Assembly (NCBI GenBank): GCA_964592645.1 | Contig: CAZQFV010000001.1 | Location: 228,978-292,977 of the forward strand | Reading direction: 5' to 3' | DNA: 64,000 nucleotides | Source of the DNA: CAZQFV01 sp964592645 | GTDB taxonomy: Bacteria; Chloroflexota; Chloroflexia; DTKN01 | Part shown: in pieces, positions 17,946-27,993 of the stretch | Layout of the letters: every line of letters starts with the position of its first letter | Numbering within the stretch: position 1 is the first letter of the stretch | Made by a program: the position numbers and the translations under genes | Notes under the pieces: generated by a model | Seen by the model: only the letters and a program-made list of their open reading frames with translations | Databases searched by the model: none | Told to the model about the DNA's origin: nothing

Positions 17946-18897
17946 CGGCCTCCTGATTGTCCGGGCCGAAGAACAGGCGAAAGAGGGCCGGGGCCAGCAG
18001 CGACGCCCACAGGCCGACCAGGGCGTAGCGGGCCAGGACCGGGGTCTCGCTGGCCCAGTCGACCAGCCCCATGACGGGCAGGAGCGGCTCCGCGCCCGGC
18101 TCATGGGACAGGGAAGCGGGTATGGCCGAGGGCAGGGGAGCCAGGATGGAGCTCAGGCCGACAAAGAGGAGCAGGATGCCGGCCAGCCCGATGATCGCCT
18201 TCAGAACCTGCTGCCACCAGGGCCGGCGCACCGGAAAGCGGATGTACTGCCGCTCGATGATGTGGCCCAGGAGGGCGCCGAAAAGGGCCCCCATGCTCTG
18301 CGCGCTGCTGTGGGAGGGAAAGAGGACAAAGAAGAGCAGCGGCAACAGCGCCAGGACCAGTGTCACCGGGAACTTGGCCTGCAAGGGCATGCCGGCTAGC
18401 AGGCGAAAGAGGATATAGGCCGCTCCCAGGAGCAGCAGGCCGATGAGCACGCCCCCCAGCACGTCCGTCGGCCAGTGCAACCCCAGGTAGAGGCGGGAGA
18501 AAGCCACCAGCACGACCACGATCGGGGCCGTGACGTACAGCCAGCGCCGGCGCACGACCATGGCCAAGTAGCCCCAGAAGACGGTGGCGTCCAGCGCGTG
18601 TCCGCTGGGAAAGGCCATGTCGCCGGCGGTCTCGGTGTAGCGGGCCCGGATCAGGTCGGGAAAGGCCTGGAAAGGGCGCGGCCGGCCGACGATCTCCTTG
18701 AGGGCCCCGCCGATGTACACCGTGGAGAGAAAGAGCACAAAGAGGCGCAGCGTGCCCCGGACATCCACGCACCAATAGAGGAAGCAGAGGATCGCCAGGT
18801 AAAAGTACTCGCTGCCCAGGTTGGTGATGGCCCCCATGGCCGTGTCCAGCCAGGGGGTGGCGAAGGATTGCAGCCAGAGCAGAAAGTTTAGCTCCAT
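17938..18897 (-). CDS. PAP2 superfamily membrane phosphatase
   Basis: Protein of 319 residues with about eight hydrophobic helices. The three-part PAP2 active site is complete: KEIVGRPRP, FPSGHAL and SRLYLGLHWPTDVLGG. Family members act at the outer membrane face on lipid phosphates such as phosphatidic acid or undecaprenyl diphosphate. Start: ATG at 18897 with AAGGAG six bases upstream; the ATG at 18903 touches that site. It lies 31 nt after the lipoprotein gene and is probably the last gene of the five-gene unit that begins at the kinase. A GGGGC/GCCCC hairpin sits just before its ribosome-binding site. The gene's 3' end forms part of the convergent hairpin. Confidence 0.9.
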   Translation of the reverse strand: MELNFLLWLQSFATPWLDTAMGAITNLGSEYFYLAILCFLYWCVDVRGTLRLFVLFLSTVYIGGALKEIVGRPRPFQAFPDLIRARYTETAGDMAFPSGHALDATVFWGYLAMVVRRRWLYVTAPIVVVLVAFSRLYLGLHWPTDVLGGVLIGLLLLGAAYILFRLLAGMPLQAKFPVTLVLALLPLLFFVLFPSHSSAQSMGALFGALLGHIIERQYIRFPVRRPWWQQVLKAIIGLAGILLLFVGLSSILAPLPSAIPASLSHEPGAEPLLPVMGLVDWASETPVLARYALVGLWASLLAPALFRLFFGPDNQEAER

Positions 18898-18928
18898 CGA
18901 CATCTCCTTGGGGGCACGGGTGTGGCCC

Positions 18929-19408
18929 CTACTTTCGGACGACCTGAAACCCCGGGCCGGCCGCCACGCTCAAGTCCACCACCACCTCCTGCCCGCCATA
19001 GCCGTCGCGGCTGTCGTGGGCGCGCACCGTCACCTGCGCCGCGCCCGCCGGCAGCCGCAGTCCGGAGAGGGCCGTCTGGAAGGGCTGCCCCGCCGGGTGC
19101 GGCTGGGTGAAGGGGCGGGCGTAGCTGAGCGTCTGCCCGTCGGGGAGGGGGATCAGCGCCTCCCAGCGGTCGACATAGTGCTCCGGGCCCTCCTCGTCGT
19201 GCTGCACGGTCACCTCGAAGCGCCAGGTGCCGCCGCTCTCCATGGTAGCGCGGACGAAACGGACATGGGCATAGGAGGGACCGCCGGGGGCTGTCGTCGG
19301 GGCCGGCAGGAGCTCCGGGGCCGGCAGCGGCGTGGGCACGATGGCGCATCCGGCCAACAGGCAGGACAACAGGACGCCAGCGATCAAGGGCAGCTTGGCT
19401 CGTTTCAT
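18929..19408 (-). CDS. Predicted lipoprotein, function unknown
   Basis: Protein of 159 residues. A lysine/arginine start, a hydrophobic stretch and the lipobox LLAG-Cys (cysteine near residue 20) mark it as a lipoprotein. A Pro-rich linker follows, then a beta-rich domain of about 120 residues, perhaps Ig-like, with RFEVTVQHDEEGPEHYVDRW. ATG at 19408 overlaps the stop of the response regulator (ATGA), and GGAGG lies 8 bases upstream. Coupling to a sensor-regulator pair suggests a signal-related or envelope-stress-related role, but the function is not recognised. Confidence 0.8.
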   Translation of the reverse strand: MKRAKLPLIAGVLLSCLLAGCAIVPTPLPAPELLPAPTTAPGGPSYAHVRFVRATMESGGTWRFEVTVQHDEEGPEHYVDRWEALIPLPDGQTLSYARPFTQPHPAGQPFQTALSGLRLPAGAAQVTVRAHDSRDGYGGQEVVVDLSVAAGPGFQVVRK

Positions 19409-20181
19409 CCGCTCGACCTCCGATGTCCCTCCGCGGTCCGGCCGCTCTCGTCCGACCGGCCGGCCTGGGGACCGAACTCCTTGAAACGATACCCCACCCC
19501 CCGTTCGGTCAAGATATACTTGGGGTGGGCCGGGTCGACCTCGATCTTTTGTCGCAGGTAGGTGATGTACAGGCGCAGGTATTGGGCCTCGTCGCGGTAC
19601 TCCGGCCCCCACACCTTGGAGAGGAGCATCTCGTGGGTCATCACCCAGCCGGCGTTCTGCACCAGGTGGTAGAGCAGGCGGTACTCCGTCGGGCGGAGCT
19701 TGACCACCTGGCCGCGGACGATGACCTCGCGCTTGGCCGTGTCGATGGTCAGCTCGTCGTCCACCACGATGCGCGCCTGGGCCGCGGCCGGCGATTCGGC
19801 CCGCCGCAGCACGGCCTTGATGCGGCTGAGCAGCTCGCGGGGGGAAAAGGGCTTGGCGATATAGTCGTCGGCGCCCTGCTCCAGACCGCGCACCAGGTCG
19901 TGCTCCTCCCCGCGCACGGTGACCATGATGACCGGCACGGACGAGACCTCCCGGATGCGCTGCAGCGCCTCGAAGCCGTCCATCTGCGGCATCATCACGT
20001 CCAGCAGCACCAGGTCGGGCAGGTCCGCGCGCACCCGCTCCAGGGCCTCCAGCCCGTTGTGGGCCGTGGCCACCCGGTAGCCCTCCAGTTCCAGGTTCAT
20101 GCGCATGAACTCGACCATGCGTTTCTCGTCGTCGACGACGAGGACCAGCTTACCCCTCGGAGAGAACTTTTCGACTTCCAT
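19405..20181 (-). CDS. OmpR/KdpE-type response regulator
   Basis: Protein of 258 residues. Receiver domain about 12-125: acidic pocket VVDDE, phospho-acceptor Asp61 in LLDVMMPQMDG, and the Lys of AKPFSP. A winged-helix DNA-binding domain follows at about 150-240, with LRPTEYRLLYHLV and the ILTERGVGYRF wing. It should be phosphorylated by the kinase encoded two genes upstream. Start: ATG at 20181. GTG at 20199 overlaps the stop of the phosphodiesterase (GTGA) and is a real alternative adding six residues. The stop overlaps the lipoprotein start. Confidence 0.92.
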   Translation of the reverse strand: MEVEKFSPRGKLVLVVDDEKRMVEFMRMNLELEGYRVATAHNGLEALERVRADLPDLVLLDVMMPQMDGFEALQRIREVSSVPVIMVTVRGEEHDLVRGLEQGADDYIAKPFSPRELLSRIKAVLRRAESPAAAQARIVVDDELTIDTAKREVIVRGQVVKLRPTEYRLLYHLVQNAGWVMTHEMLLSKVWGPEYRDEAQYLRLYITYLRQKIEVDPAHPKYILTERGVGYRFKEFGPQAGRSDESGRTAEGHRRSSG

Positions 20182-20195
20182 CGACCGGCACCCTC

Positions 20196-20933
20196 TCACC
20201 TGGTTTCCCGGAGCCAGGCCACCATTTGCCGCGGGTCATCGCTGATGATGCCGTCCACTCCCCAGCGGGCCAGCCGCCGGGCCTCCGCCGCGCCGTTCAC
20301 CGTCCAGACGCGCACGCGCAGCCCGCGGTCGTGGGCCTTTTTCACCAGCCGGGCCGAGACGGCCGGCATCCAGGGATGCAGCGCCTCCAGGCGCAGCTCC
20401 TCGACCAGGCGCCAGGGGACCGGGTGAAAGAGGCCCACGCCGTAGAGGATGGCCAGGGCGAGGCCGTCGTCCAGCCGGCGCAGCCGCCGCAGGTGGGCCG
20501 GGTGGAAGGAGGAAAAGACCACCCGTTCGACCATCCCCGCGGCGCGCACCACCTCCAACACGCGCTGCTCCAGCCCGCTGTCCTCCTCCGGGCCCTTGAG
20601 CTCGACGTTGACCAGGCGGGCCGGGGACAGCGCGGCCAGGGCCTCCTCCAGGGTGGGCACGTAGGTGCCGGGGAACTCTTCTGCCCAGCGACCGCCGGCG
20701 TCGAGGCGGCGGATCTCCTCGTAGCGCAGCCGGTCGGCGCGGCCGCGGCCGGCCGTCGTCCGCGCCAGGTCGTCGTCGTGCAGGACGATGACGGCGCCGT
20801 CGGCGCACAGGCGGGCGTCCAGTTCCACCCCATCGGCCCCCACCTCCAGGGCGCGGCGAAAGGCCGGCAGCGTGTTCTCGGGGGCCTCCCGGCGGGCGCC
20901 GCGGTGGCCGAGGATCAGCGGGGCATCGCTCAT
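20196..20933 (-). CDS. Glycerophosphodiester phosphodiesterase
   Basis: Protein of 245 residues with the GDPD TIM-barrel. Seen: ILGHRGARREAPENT at the N-terminus (catalytic His-Arg and the Glu-Asn), GVELDARLCADG with the metal-binding Glu and Asp, VLHDDDLART with the second catalytic His, and NVELKG. It hydrolyses glycerophosphodiesters from phospholipid head groups to glycerol 3-phosphate. There is no signal peptide, so it is cytoplasmic. ATG at 20933 overlaps the kinase stop (ATGA), and its own stop touches the response-regulator start, so this enzyme gene sits inside a two-component pair. Confidence 0.92.
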   Translation of the reverse strand: MSDAPLILGHRGARREAPENTLPAFRRALEVGADGVELDARLCADGAVIVLHDDDLARTTAGRGRADRLRYEEIRRLDAGGRWAEEFPGTYVPTLEEALAALSPARLVNVELKGPEEDSGLEQRVLEVVRAAGMVERVVFSSFHPAHLRRLRRLDDGLALAILYGVGLFHPVPWRLVEELRLEALHPWMPAVSARLVKKAHDRGLRVRVWTVNGAAEARRLARWGVDGIISDDPRQMVAWLRETR

Positions 20934-22519
20934 GGCTCCTCTCCTTCCCGGCGGGGCAGGGAGAAGAAAAAGGTCGAGCCCTGCCCCACCTGGCTCTTGA
21001 CCCAGATCTCGCCGCCGTGGGCCTCGACAACCGCCTTGCACAGGTACAGCCCCAGGCCGGCCCCGGCCGTCGTCCGCGAGGGCCGGTTGTCCACCCGGTA
21101 GAAGCGCTCAAAGATGTGCTCGAACTCGCCCTCGGCGATGCCGATGCCCTGGTCGGCCACGTAGACGACCACCCGGTCCTGCTCCGCCCAGCCGCCGATG
21201 CGCACCGTCCCGCCCTTGGGCGAGTACTTGATGGCGTTGGAGAGCAGGTTGGAAAGGACCATGCGGAGGCGCTCGTAATCGATCCACACCGGCGGGAAGT
21301 TGGGAGGAAAGTCCAGCTCGAAAGTATGGGTGTCCGTCTGCGGGCGGAACACCTCCACCAGCTTGCGCGCCAGCCCGGCGATGTCCATCGGCGCCAGGTT
21401 CAACTGCAGCCCGCCGGCCTGGATGCGCGAGGCCTCCAGCAGGTTGCTGATCTGCTCGTCCAGGCGGTCGCTCTCCTCCTCGATAACCTGCAGCCCCCGG
21501 CGCACGGTCTGCGGGTCCCAGGCGGCGTCCTCCCGCCGCAGCGTGCTGGCATAGCCCTTGATGATGGCCACCGGCGTCTTGAGCTCGTGCGAGACGATGG
21601 AGACAAAGGTGGATTTGACCTCCTCGGCCTCCTTCAGGCGGGTGATGTCGCGGACGTTGGCGATGGCCTCGCGCAGGCTGCCGTCGGCAGCGCGCAGCAC
21701 GGAGTAGGTGATGCCCAGGTGGATGCGCCGGCCGTCGGGGGCGGTGTGTACCCCCTCGACGTAAGGATGGGGCTCGGGTCCCAGGGCTTCCAGTGGGCAG
21801 CAGCCGGTACAGACCGGGGCCCCCTGGGGGGTGGTCAGCTGCAGCACCTCGGCGCAGGTGTGGCCGAGGATCTCGTGGCGATGCCGGCCGAGCATGTTCT
21901 CCAGGGCGCGGTTGGCGGTCTGGATGCGCCAACGGCCGTCGAGGATCATCACCCCGTCGGCGCTGTTCTCGATGATCGTGTCCAGGTGGCGCTTCTCGGC
22001 CAGGAGGCGCTGGTAGAGGCGGGCGTTCTGCACGGCGACGGCCGCCTGGTCGGCAAAGGCCGAGAGCACCTGGCGGTCGTTGCCGGAGAAGCCGGGGCTG
22101 GAGCTGGAGCGAAAGACATAGATCACGCCCACCGGTTCGCCGCCGACGATCAGGGGCAGAGCCACCACTTGGCGCAGGCGCACCCCCAGGACGGAAGAGG
22201 CCACGCGCAGCGGCAGGGCCAGGTCGGGGGAGGCCCAACTGCCGGTGCGCACCAGGTCATCCAGGAACTCGCCGGCCAGCAGCGGGGCAAAGAGCTCCAG
22301 CAGCTCCTTGTCCAGCCCGTAACGGGCATAGACCTGCAGGTCGGGATAGCCCTCCTCGCGCAGGGCGATCAGACCGGCCTCGGCGTCCAGGATCTCCACC
22401 GACTTTTCGATCACCAGGCGCAGCAGGTCGCTCAGGTCCAGGCGCGAGGTCATGGCCTGGGCGATGCGCAGGAGGTATTCGCGCTGCCGCAGGCGATAGT
22501 CACTGATGGGAGCGAGCAT
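20930..22519 (-). CDS. GAF-PAS sensor histidine kinase
   Basis: Protein of 529 residues without membrane helices. GAF domain at about 20-170; PAS domain at about 175-295 carrying a cysteine cluster PVCTGCCPL at 236-243. HisKA follows with SHELKTP (His311), then HATPase_c with NLLSNAIKYSP, a DQGIGI G1 box and AGLGLYL. It should sense a soluble signal and pass phosphate to the regulator encoded downstream. Cysteine clusters at this place in PAS domains are known in other sensors, and a redox or metal role is possible but unproven. ATG at 22519 follows GGAGG, and a promoter lies 30-60 bp upstream. Confidence 0.92.
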   Translation of the reverse strand: MLAPISDYRLRQREYLLRIAQAMTSRLDLSDLLRLVIEKSVEILDAEAGLIALREEGYPDLQVYARYGLDKELLELFAPLLAGEFLDDLVRTGSWASPDLALPLRVASSVLGVRLRQVVALPLIVGGEPVGVIYVFRSSSSPGFSGNDRQVLSAFADQAAVAVQNARLYQRLLAEKRHLDTIIENSADGVMILDGRWRIQTANRALENMLGRHRHEILGHTCAEVLQLTTPQGAPVCTGCCPLEALGPEPHPYVEGVHTAPDGRRIHLGITYSVLRAADGSLREAIANVRDITRLKEAEEVKSTFVSIVSHELKTPVAIIKGYASTLRREDAAWDPQTVRRGLQVIEEESDRLDEQISNLLEASRIQAGGLQLNLAPMDIAGLARKLVEVFRPQTDTHTFELDFPPNFPPVWIDYERLRMVLSNLLSNAIKYSPKGGTVRIGGWAEQDRVVVYVADQGIGIAEGEFEHIFERFYRVDNRPSRTTAGAGLGLYLCKAVVEAHGGEIWVKSQVGQGSTFFFSLPRREGEEP

Positions 22520-22904
22520 CGATGTTGCCTCCGGACGATGTCGACGGGGGTATTGTACACCATCCGGGGGGGAGTTGTCCAGTGGGCACGGCGATGTGCT
22601 GGATGACCGCCGGTCTGGGGCCGGTCTCCTCCAGGCCGCCCAACCCCACCAGCCTTCCAGCCTGCTCCAGGTCCAGCAGGTGCCCCCTGCCTTCGCGGCG
22701 GCGCGCGCCGAGGTGTTCCCCGCGCTCGGGGGCGGGCAACCCCATAGTCTGCGCCAACAGCTCGCGCACGGCCGGCTCGCCCAGGCGTGTCCGGATGTCA
22801 TGCAGCAGCGCTTCCCGCGCCTGCCGGCCCCTCCTTGCCGAAAGAAGCGGGCCTCATTGGCGCCTTTGTGTCTTCGCGGTTGATCTTCTTGGCGCCCCGG
22901 TGGT
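22520..22904. other. Gene-poor interval with a coding-like remnant
   Basis: About 385 bp between the MFS and kinase genes. It contains the kinase promoter at 22552-22581. On the minus strand, about 22823-22570 reads as a stretch without stops and with local codon bias (ALLHDIRTRLGEPAVRELLA and onward), but it has no good start and I recognise no family. Next to the MFS stop lies a run reading as NREDTKAP in one minus frame, a type of low-value intergenic sequence. A decayed gene fragment is possible. Confidence 0.35.
22552..22581 (-). promoter_or_regulatory. Promoter of the kinase operon
   Basis: On the minus strand: TGGACA (22581-22576), an 18-bp spacer and TACAAT (22557-22552). The start codon is at 22519, giving a leader of about 25 nt. 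It probably serves all five genes down to the PAP2 gene. Confidence 0.6.
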
Positions 22905-24185
22905 TCAAGGGATTGCCGGGGACTGGGGGGCGGCATCCGGCCGGCGCAGCGCCGGTACGGCGCATGCCAGGACCACGGCAAAGAGCAGCGTCAAGCCCGA
23001 ACCGATTGTCACCGCCCAGGAGGGGCTCAAGCCCTGGGCCAGACTGCCGGCCATCAGCGAGCCCAGCGGCGAGGTGCCAAAGAACATCAGCGTGTAGACC
23101 CCCATCACCCGGCCGCGCAGCGCGTCGGGGACGATGGACTGCACTAGCGTGTTGCTGCTGGCGTTCTGGGTGACGAAACCGAACCCGGCCACGGCCAGCC
23201 CGGCCAACGCCAGGGGGAAGGAGCGGGCGTGGGCAAAGATGATCGCGGCGATGGGAAAGACGACACTGCCGGCCGTCAGGATCATGCCCTTGTAGCGCGA
23301 GCGCCCCAGCGCGGCCACGGTCAGCGAACCGCAGATGGCCCCGGCGCCGATGGTCGTCTGCAGGTACCCCAGGCCGGCCTCGCCCACTTGCAGCGTGTCG
23401 GCGGCAAAGGCCGGCAACAGGACGGTGTGGAAGAAGCCAAAGAGCGAGGAGAATCCCACCAGGGCGATGATCGTCCGCACCAGGACGTGCCCGCGGATGT
23501 AGCGCAGGCCGGCCAGGACCTGGGTGCCCAGCGGCTCGGCCTGCAGCGTCGGCTTGTCGGTGGAGAAACGCATCCGCAGCAGGGCGATCAGCACGGCCAG
23601 GAAGGAGAGGGCGTTCAGGTAGAAACACCAGGCCGGCCCCAGCAGGGCCAACAGGATGCCGCCGACGGCCGGCCCGACGATGCGCGCCACGTTGAACATC
23701 AACGAGTTCATGGCGATGGCGCTCATCAGGTCGGCGCGGTCCTCAACCATCTCCACGGCCAGCGCCTGGCGCGTCGGCGCGTCGAAGGAGTTGGCCACCC
23801 CCAGGCAAAAAGCCAGCACGGCCACATGCCAGACCTGCAGCACCCCGGTCAGCGCCAGGGTGGCCAGGATAACGGCCTGCAGCATCATCACCGTCTGGGT
23901 CACCAGCAGGATGCGCCGCTTGGGGAGGCGGTCGGCCAGGGCGCCGGCCGGGATCATCAGGAACATGGTGGGAACGGAGCCGCAGAAGGTGATCAGCCCC
24001 AGGAGGAACTTGGAGCCCGTGAGGTCGTAGACCATCCACCCCTGGGCCACCGACTGCATCCAGGTGCCCATCAAGGAAAACATCTGGCCGACGAACCACA
24101 GTCGGTAGTTGTGGTGGCGCAGGGCGGCGAAGGTGACGGCGCCGCCCTGCCTGGCGGATGCGAACAAGCGGGCCACCCTTTCCAT
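22905..24185 (-). CDS. MFS transporter (EntS-like, MFS_3)
   Basis: Protein of 426 residues with about twelve hydrophobic helices. It starts FAALRHHNYRLWFVGQMFSLMGTWMQ, the characteristic opening of the MFS_3 / enterobactin-exporter-like branch. GALADRLPKRRILL is the conserved loop between helices 2 and 3, and DALRGRVMGVYTL is its repeat in the second half. It probably exports a small molecule; the substrate is unknown. ATG at 24185 with GAGG 9 bases upstream was chosen over an earlier open frame without family similarity. It lies 83 nt after the nitroreductase gene, at the end of a four-gene minus-strand run. Confidence 0.9.
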   Translation of the reverse strand: MERVARLFASARQGGAVTFAALRHHNYRLWFVGQMFSLMGTWMQSVAQGWMVYDLTGSKFLLGLITFCGSVPTMFLMIPAGALADRLPKRRILLVTQTVMMLQAVILATLALTGVLQVWHVAVLAFCLGVANSFDAPTRQALAVEMVEDRADLMSAIAMNSLMFNVARIVGPAVGGILLALLGPAWCFYLNALSFLAVLIALLRMRFSTDKPTLQAEPLGTQVLAGLRYIRGHVLVRTIIALVGFSSLFGFFHTVLLPAFAADTLQVGEAGLGYLQTTIGAGAICGSLTVAALGRSRYKGMILTAGSVVFPIAAIIFAHARSFPLALAGLAVAGFGFVTQNASSNTLVQSIVPDALRGRVMGVYTLMFFGTSPLGSLMAGSLAQGLSPSWAVTIGSGLTLLFAVVLACAVPALRRPDAAPQSPAIP

Positions 24186-24268
24186 ATGGACAGCCTCGTG
24201 AACGTTCCGTGCGGCGCTCTCGGCGTTTTCGGCGGCGGGGAACCGGTCCTCTGCGAGGGCCAAAACTC

Positions 24269-24778
24269 CTACCAGCGCTCGTAACGGACCAGTTCTTCCA
24301 GCGCTTTGCGCTGCTTGGGCCGCGGTTTGTCCGCCGGGTAGCCCAGGGGCGTAAAGACGATGGGTTCCACGTCGTCGGGCAGGCCCAGAACTTCCCGGGC
24401 GGCCGTCACATCAAAGGCCCCGACCCAGCAGGTGCCCAGGCCGAGGTCCGCCGCAGCCAGGGTGATGTGGTCCATGACGATGGCGGCGTCGACATCGCCA
24501 TAGTTCTTGCCGTCCCGGCGTGACCAGGCCTGCCGGGGCAGCCCGCAGACGGCCAGCACCAGCGGAGCCTGGACGAACCACTTGCTGCCGTAGATGCGGT
24601 TCAACTCCTCTTCCCGGCCGGCCGTGTGGATGACGATCAGTTGGAACGGCTGGCGGTTGGCCGCCGTCGGCGCCAGACGGGCCGCCTCCAGCACCTGCCG
24701 CAGCTTCTCCTCCTCCACCGCCTTGGACTCGTAGGCGCGGACACTGTAACGGGTCCTGATGAGCTCGGCAAAACCCAT
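24269..24778 (-). CDS. Nitroreductase family protein
   Basis: Protein of 169 residues of the FMN-dependent nitroreductase family. The N-terminal RTRYSVRAYESKAV and APTAANRQPFQLIVI provide the flavin phosphate and ring contacts. DVDAAIVMDHITLAAADLGLGTCW is the dimer/flavin helix region, and VEPIVFTPLGYPADK is the C-terminal signature. It should reduce nitro compounds, quinones or similar with NAD(P)H; the natural substrate is unknown. ATG at 24778 follows AAGGAGG, which itself overlaps the stop codon of the PPK2 gene. Confidence 0.92.
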   Translation of the reverse strand: MGFAELIRTRYSVRAYESKAVEEEKLRQVLEAARLAPTAANRQPFQLIVIHTAGREEELNRIYGSKWFVQAPLVLAVCGLPRQAWSRRDGKNYGDVDAAIVMDHITLAAADLGLGTCWVGAFDVTAAREVLGLPDDVEPIVFTPLGYPADKPRPKQRKALEELVRYERW

Positions 24779-24789
24779 CGCCGTCCTCC

Positions 24790-25593
24790 TTACTCGATGA
24801 CTACCTGGTCCAGCCCTTCCTCGGGTTCGGGATAGGACATCTTCAGCCCCTCCAGCGTCTCCACGAGCACCGTGGCCACCACCAGGTTGCGGTACCACTC
24901 GCGGTCGGAGGGCACGATGTACCAGGGGGCCCAGCGCGTGCTGGTCTTGCTCAAGACATCCTCGTAGGCTCGCATGTACTCGGGCCACAGCTTGCGCTCC
25001 GCCAGGTCGCCCACGTGGAACTTCCAGCGCTTGTGCGGGGTGTCCAGCCGGTCCTGCAGGCGGGCCTTTTGCTCTTCCGGGCTGATGTGCAGGAAGAATT
25101 TCAGGATCGTCGTCCCCTCTTCGGCCAGCATGCGCTCAAAGGCGTTGATCTGGGCAAAGCGCCTCTTCCAGACACGGGGCGGCACCAGTTCGTGCACGCG
25201 CACCACCAGCACGTCCTCGTAGTGGCTGCGGTTGAAGAGCACCATCTCCCCCTTGCCCGGCACCTGCTGATGGATGCGCCAGAGGTAGTCGTGGTCCAGC
25301 TCCAGGGCCGAGGGCACCTTGAAGCTGGCCACCCGCACCCCCTGGGGATTGACCCCATCAAAGACGTGGCGGATGATGCCGTCCTTGCCGGCGGTGTCTA
25401 GCGCCTGCAGCACGACCAGGACCTTGTGCTTGTGCTCGGCGTAGAGGAGCTCCTGCAGCTCCTGGAGCCGGCGGTTGAGGTCGAGCATGCGCTCCTGGCC
25501 CTTGGTTTTGCCCCCGTCGAAAGCGCTCTTGTCGGTGGGATCATAGTCCCGCAGGTCGACACGGGTGCCTGGTTTGACACGGTACTGTTTCAT
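24790..25593 (-). CDS. Polyphosphate kinase 2 family phosphotransferase
   Basis: Protein of 267 residues, PPK2 family. These enzymes transfer phosphate between polyphosphate and nucleotides. Walker A-like LQALDTAGKDGIIRHV at about 67-82, FNRSHYEDVLVVRVH as the Walker B / lid region, and the conserved KVPSALELDHDYLWRIH. The compact length and these motifs resemble the polyphosphate:AMP/ADP group (class III-like, by eye). ATG at 25593 is preceded by GGAGGG. It starts 20 nt after the tex stop and ends 11 nt before the nitroreductase start, so the genes are probably co-transcribed. Confidence 0.93.
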   Translation of the reverse strand: MKQYRVKPGTRVDLRDYDPTDKSAFDGGKTKGQERMLDLNRRLQELQELLYAEHKHKVLVVLQALDTAGKDGIIRHVFDGVNPQGVRVASFKVPSALELDHDYLWRIHQQVPGKGEMVLFNRSHYEDVLVVRVHELVPPRVWKRRFAQINAFERMLAEEGTTILKFFLHISPEEQKARLQDRLDTPHKRWKFHVGDLAERKLWPEYMRAYEDVLSKTSTRWAPWYIVPSDREWYRNLVVATVLVETLEGLKMSYPEPEEGLDQVVIE

Positions 25594-25613
25594 GGTTCCC
25601 TCCTGCAATTTGC

Positions 25614-27764
<2,151 letters not shown>

Positions 27765-27830
27765 GGCCGACAAATCCTGCCCACCTCGATGCCCCAGCAG
27801 CCTGGCCGGGAAGCCCTCACGTACCGGAGC

Positions 27831-27859
27831 AATATAGCATAGCCGCCCGTATCGGTCAA
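27831..27859 (-). promoter_or_regulatory. Promoter for tex
   Basis: On the minus strand: TTGACC (27859-27854), a 17-bp spacer and TATATT (27836-27831). It is divergent from the PfkB kinase promoter about 85 bp away. Confidence 0.7.
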
Positions 27860-27940
27860 GGTGGGGCTGAAAGGTGAAGGGGGCAGGGCCGCTTCGCGGC
27901 GGGAGGGAAGGCCGAGCGGGCCGGCGGTTCGCGGGGCCAC

Positions 27941-27969
27941 TTTTCATACCTGCCCCGTTGTGCTATAAT
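27941..27969 (+). promoter_or_regulatory. Promoter for the PfkB kinase gene
   Basis: TTTTCA (27941-27946), a 17-bp spacer and TATAAT (27964-27969). The ATG is only 25 bp downstream of the -10 box, with GGAGG in between. Confidence 0.6.
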
Positions 27970-27993
27970 GGACAGGAGTCTGGAGGAACAGGC

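Noticed and set aside
22500..22769. Minus-strand 89-codon frame as a gene
   Set aside because: No start signal, it runs through the kinase promoter and start, and no family is recognised; kept only as a possible remnant.
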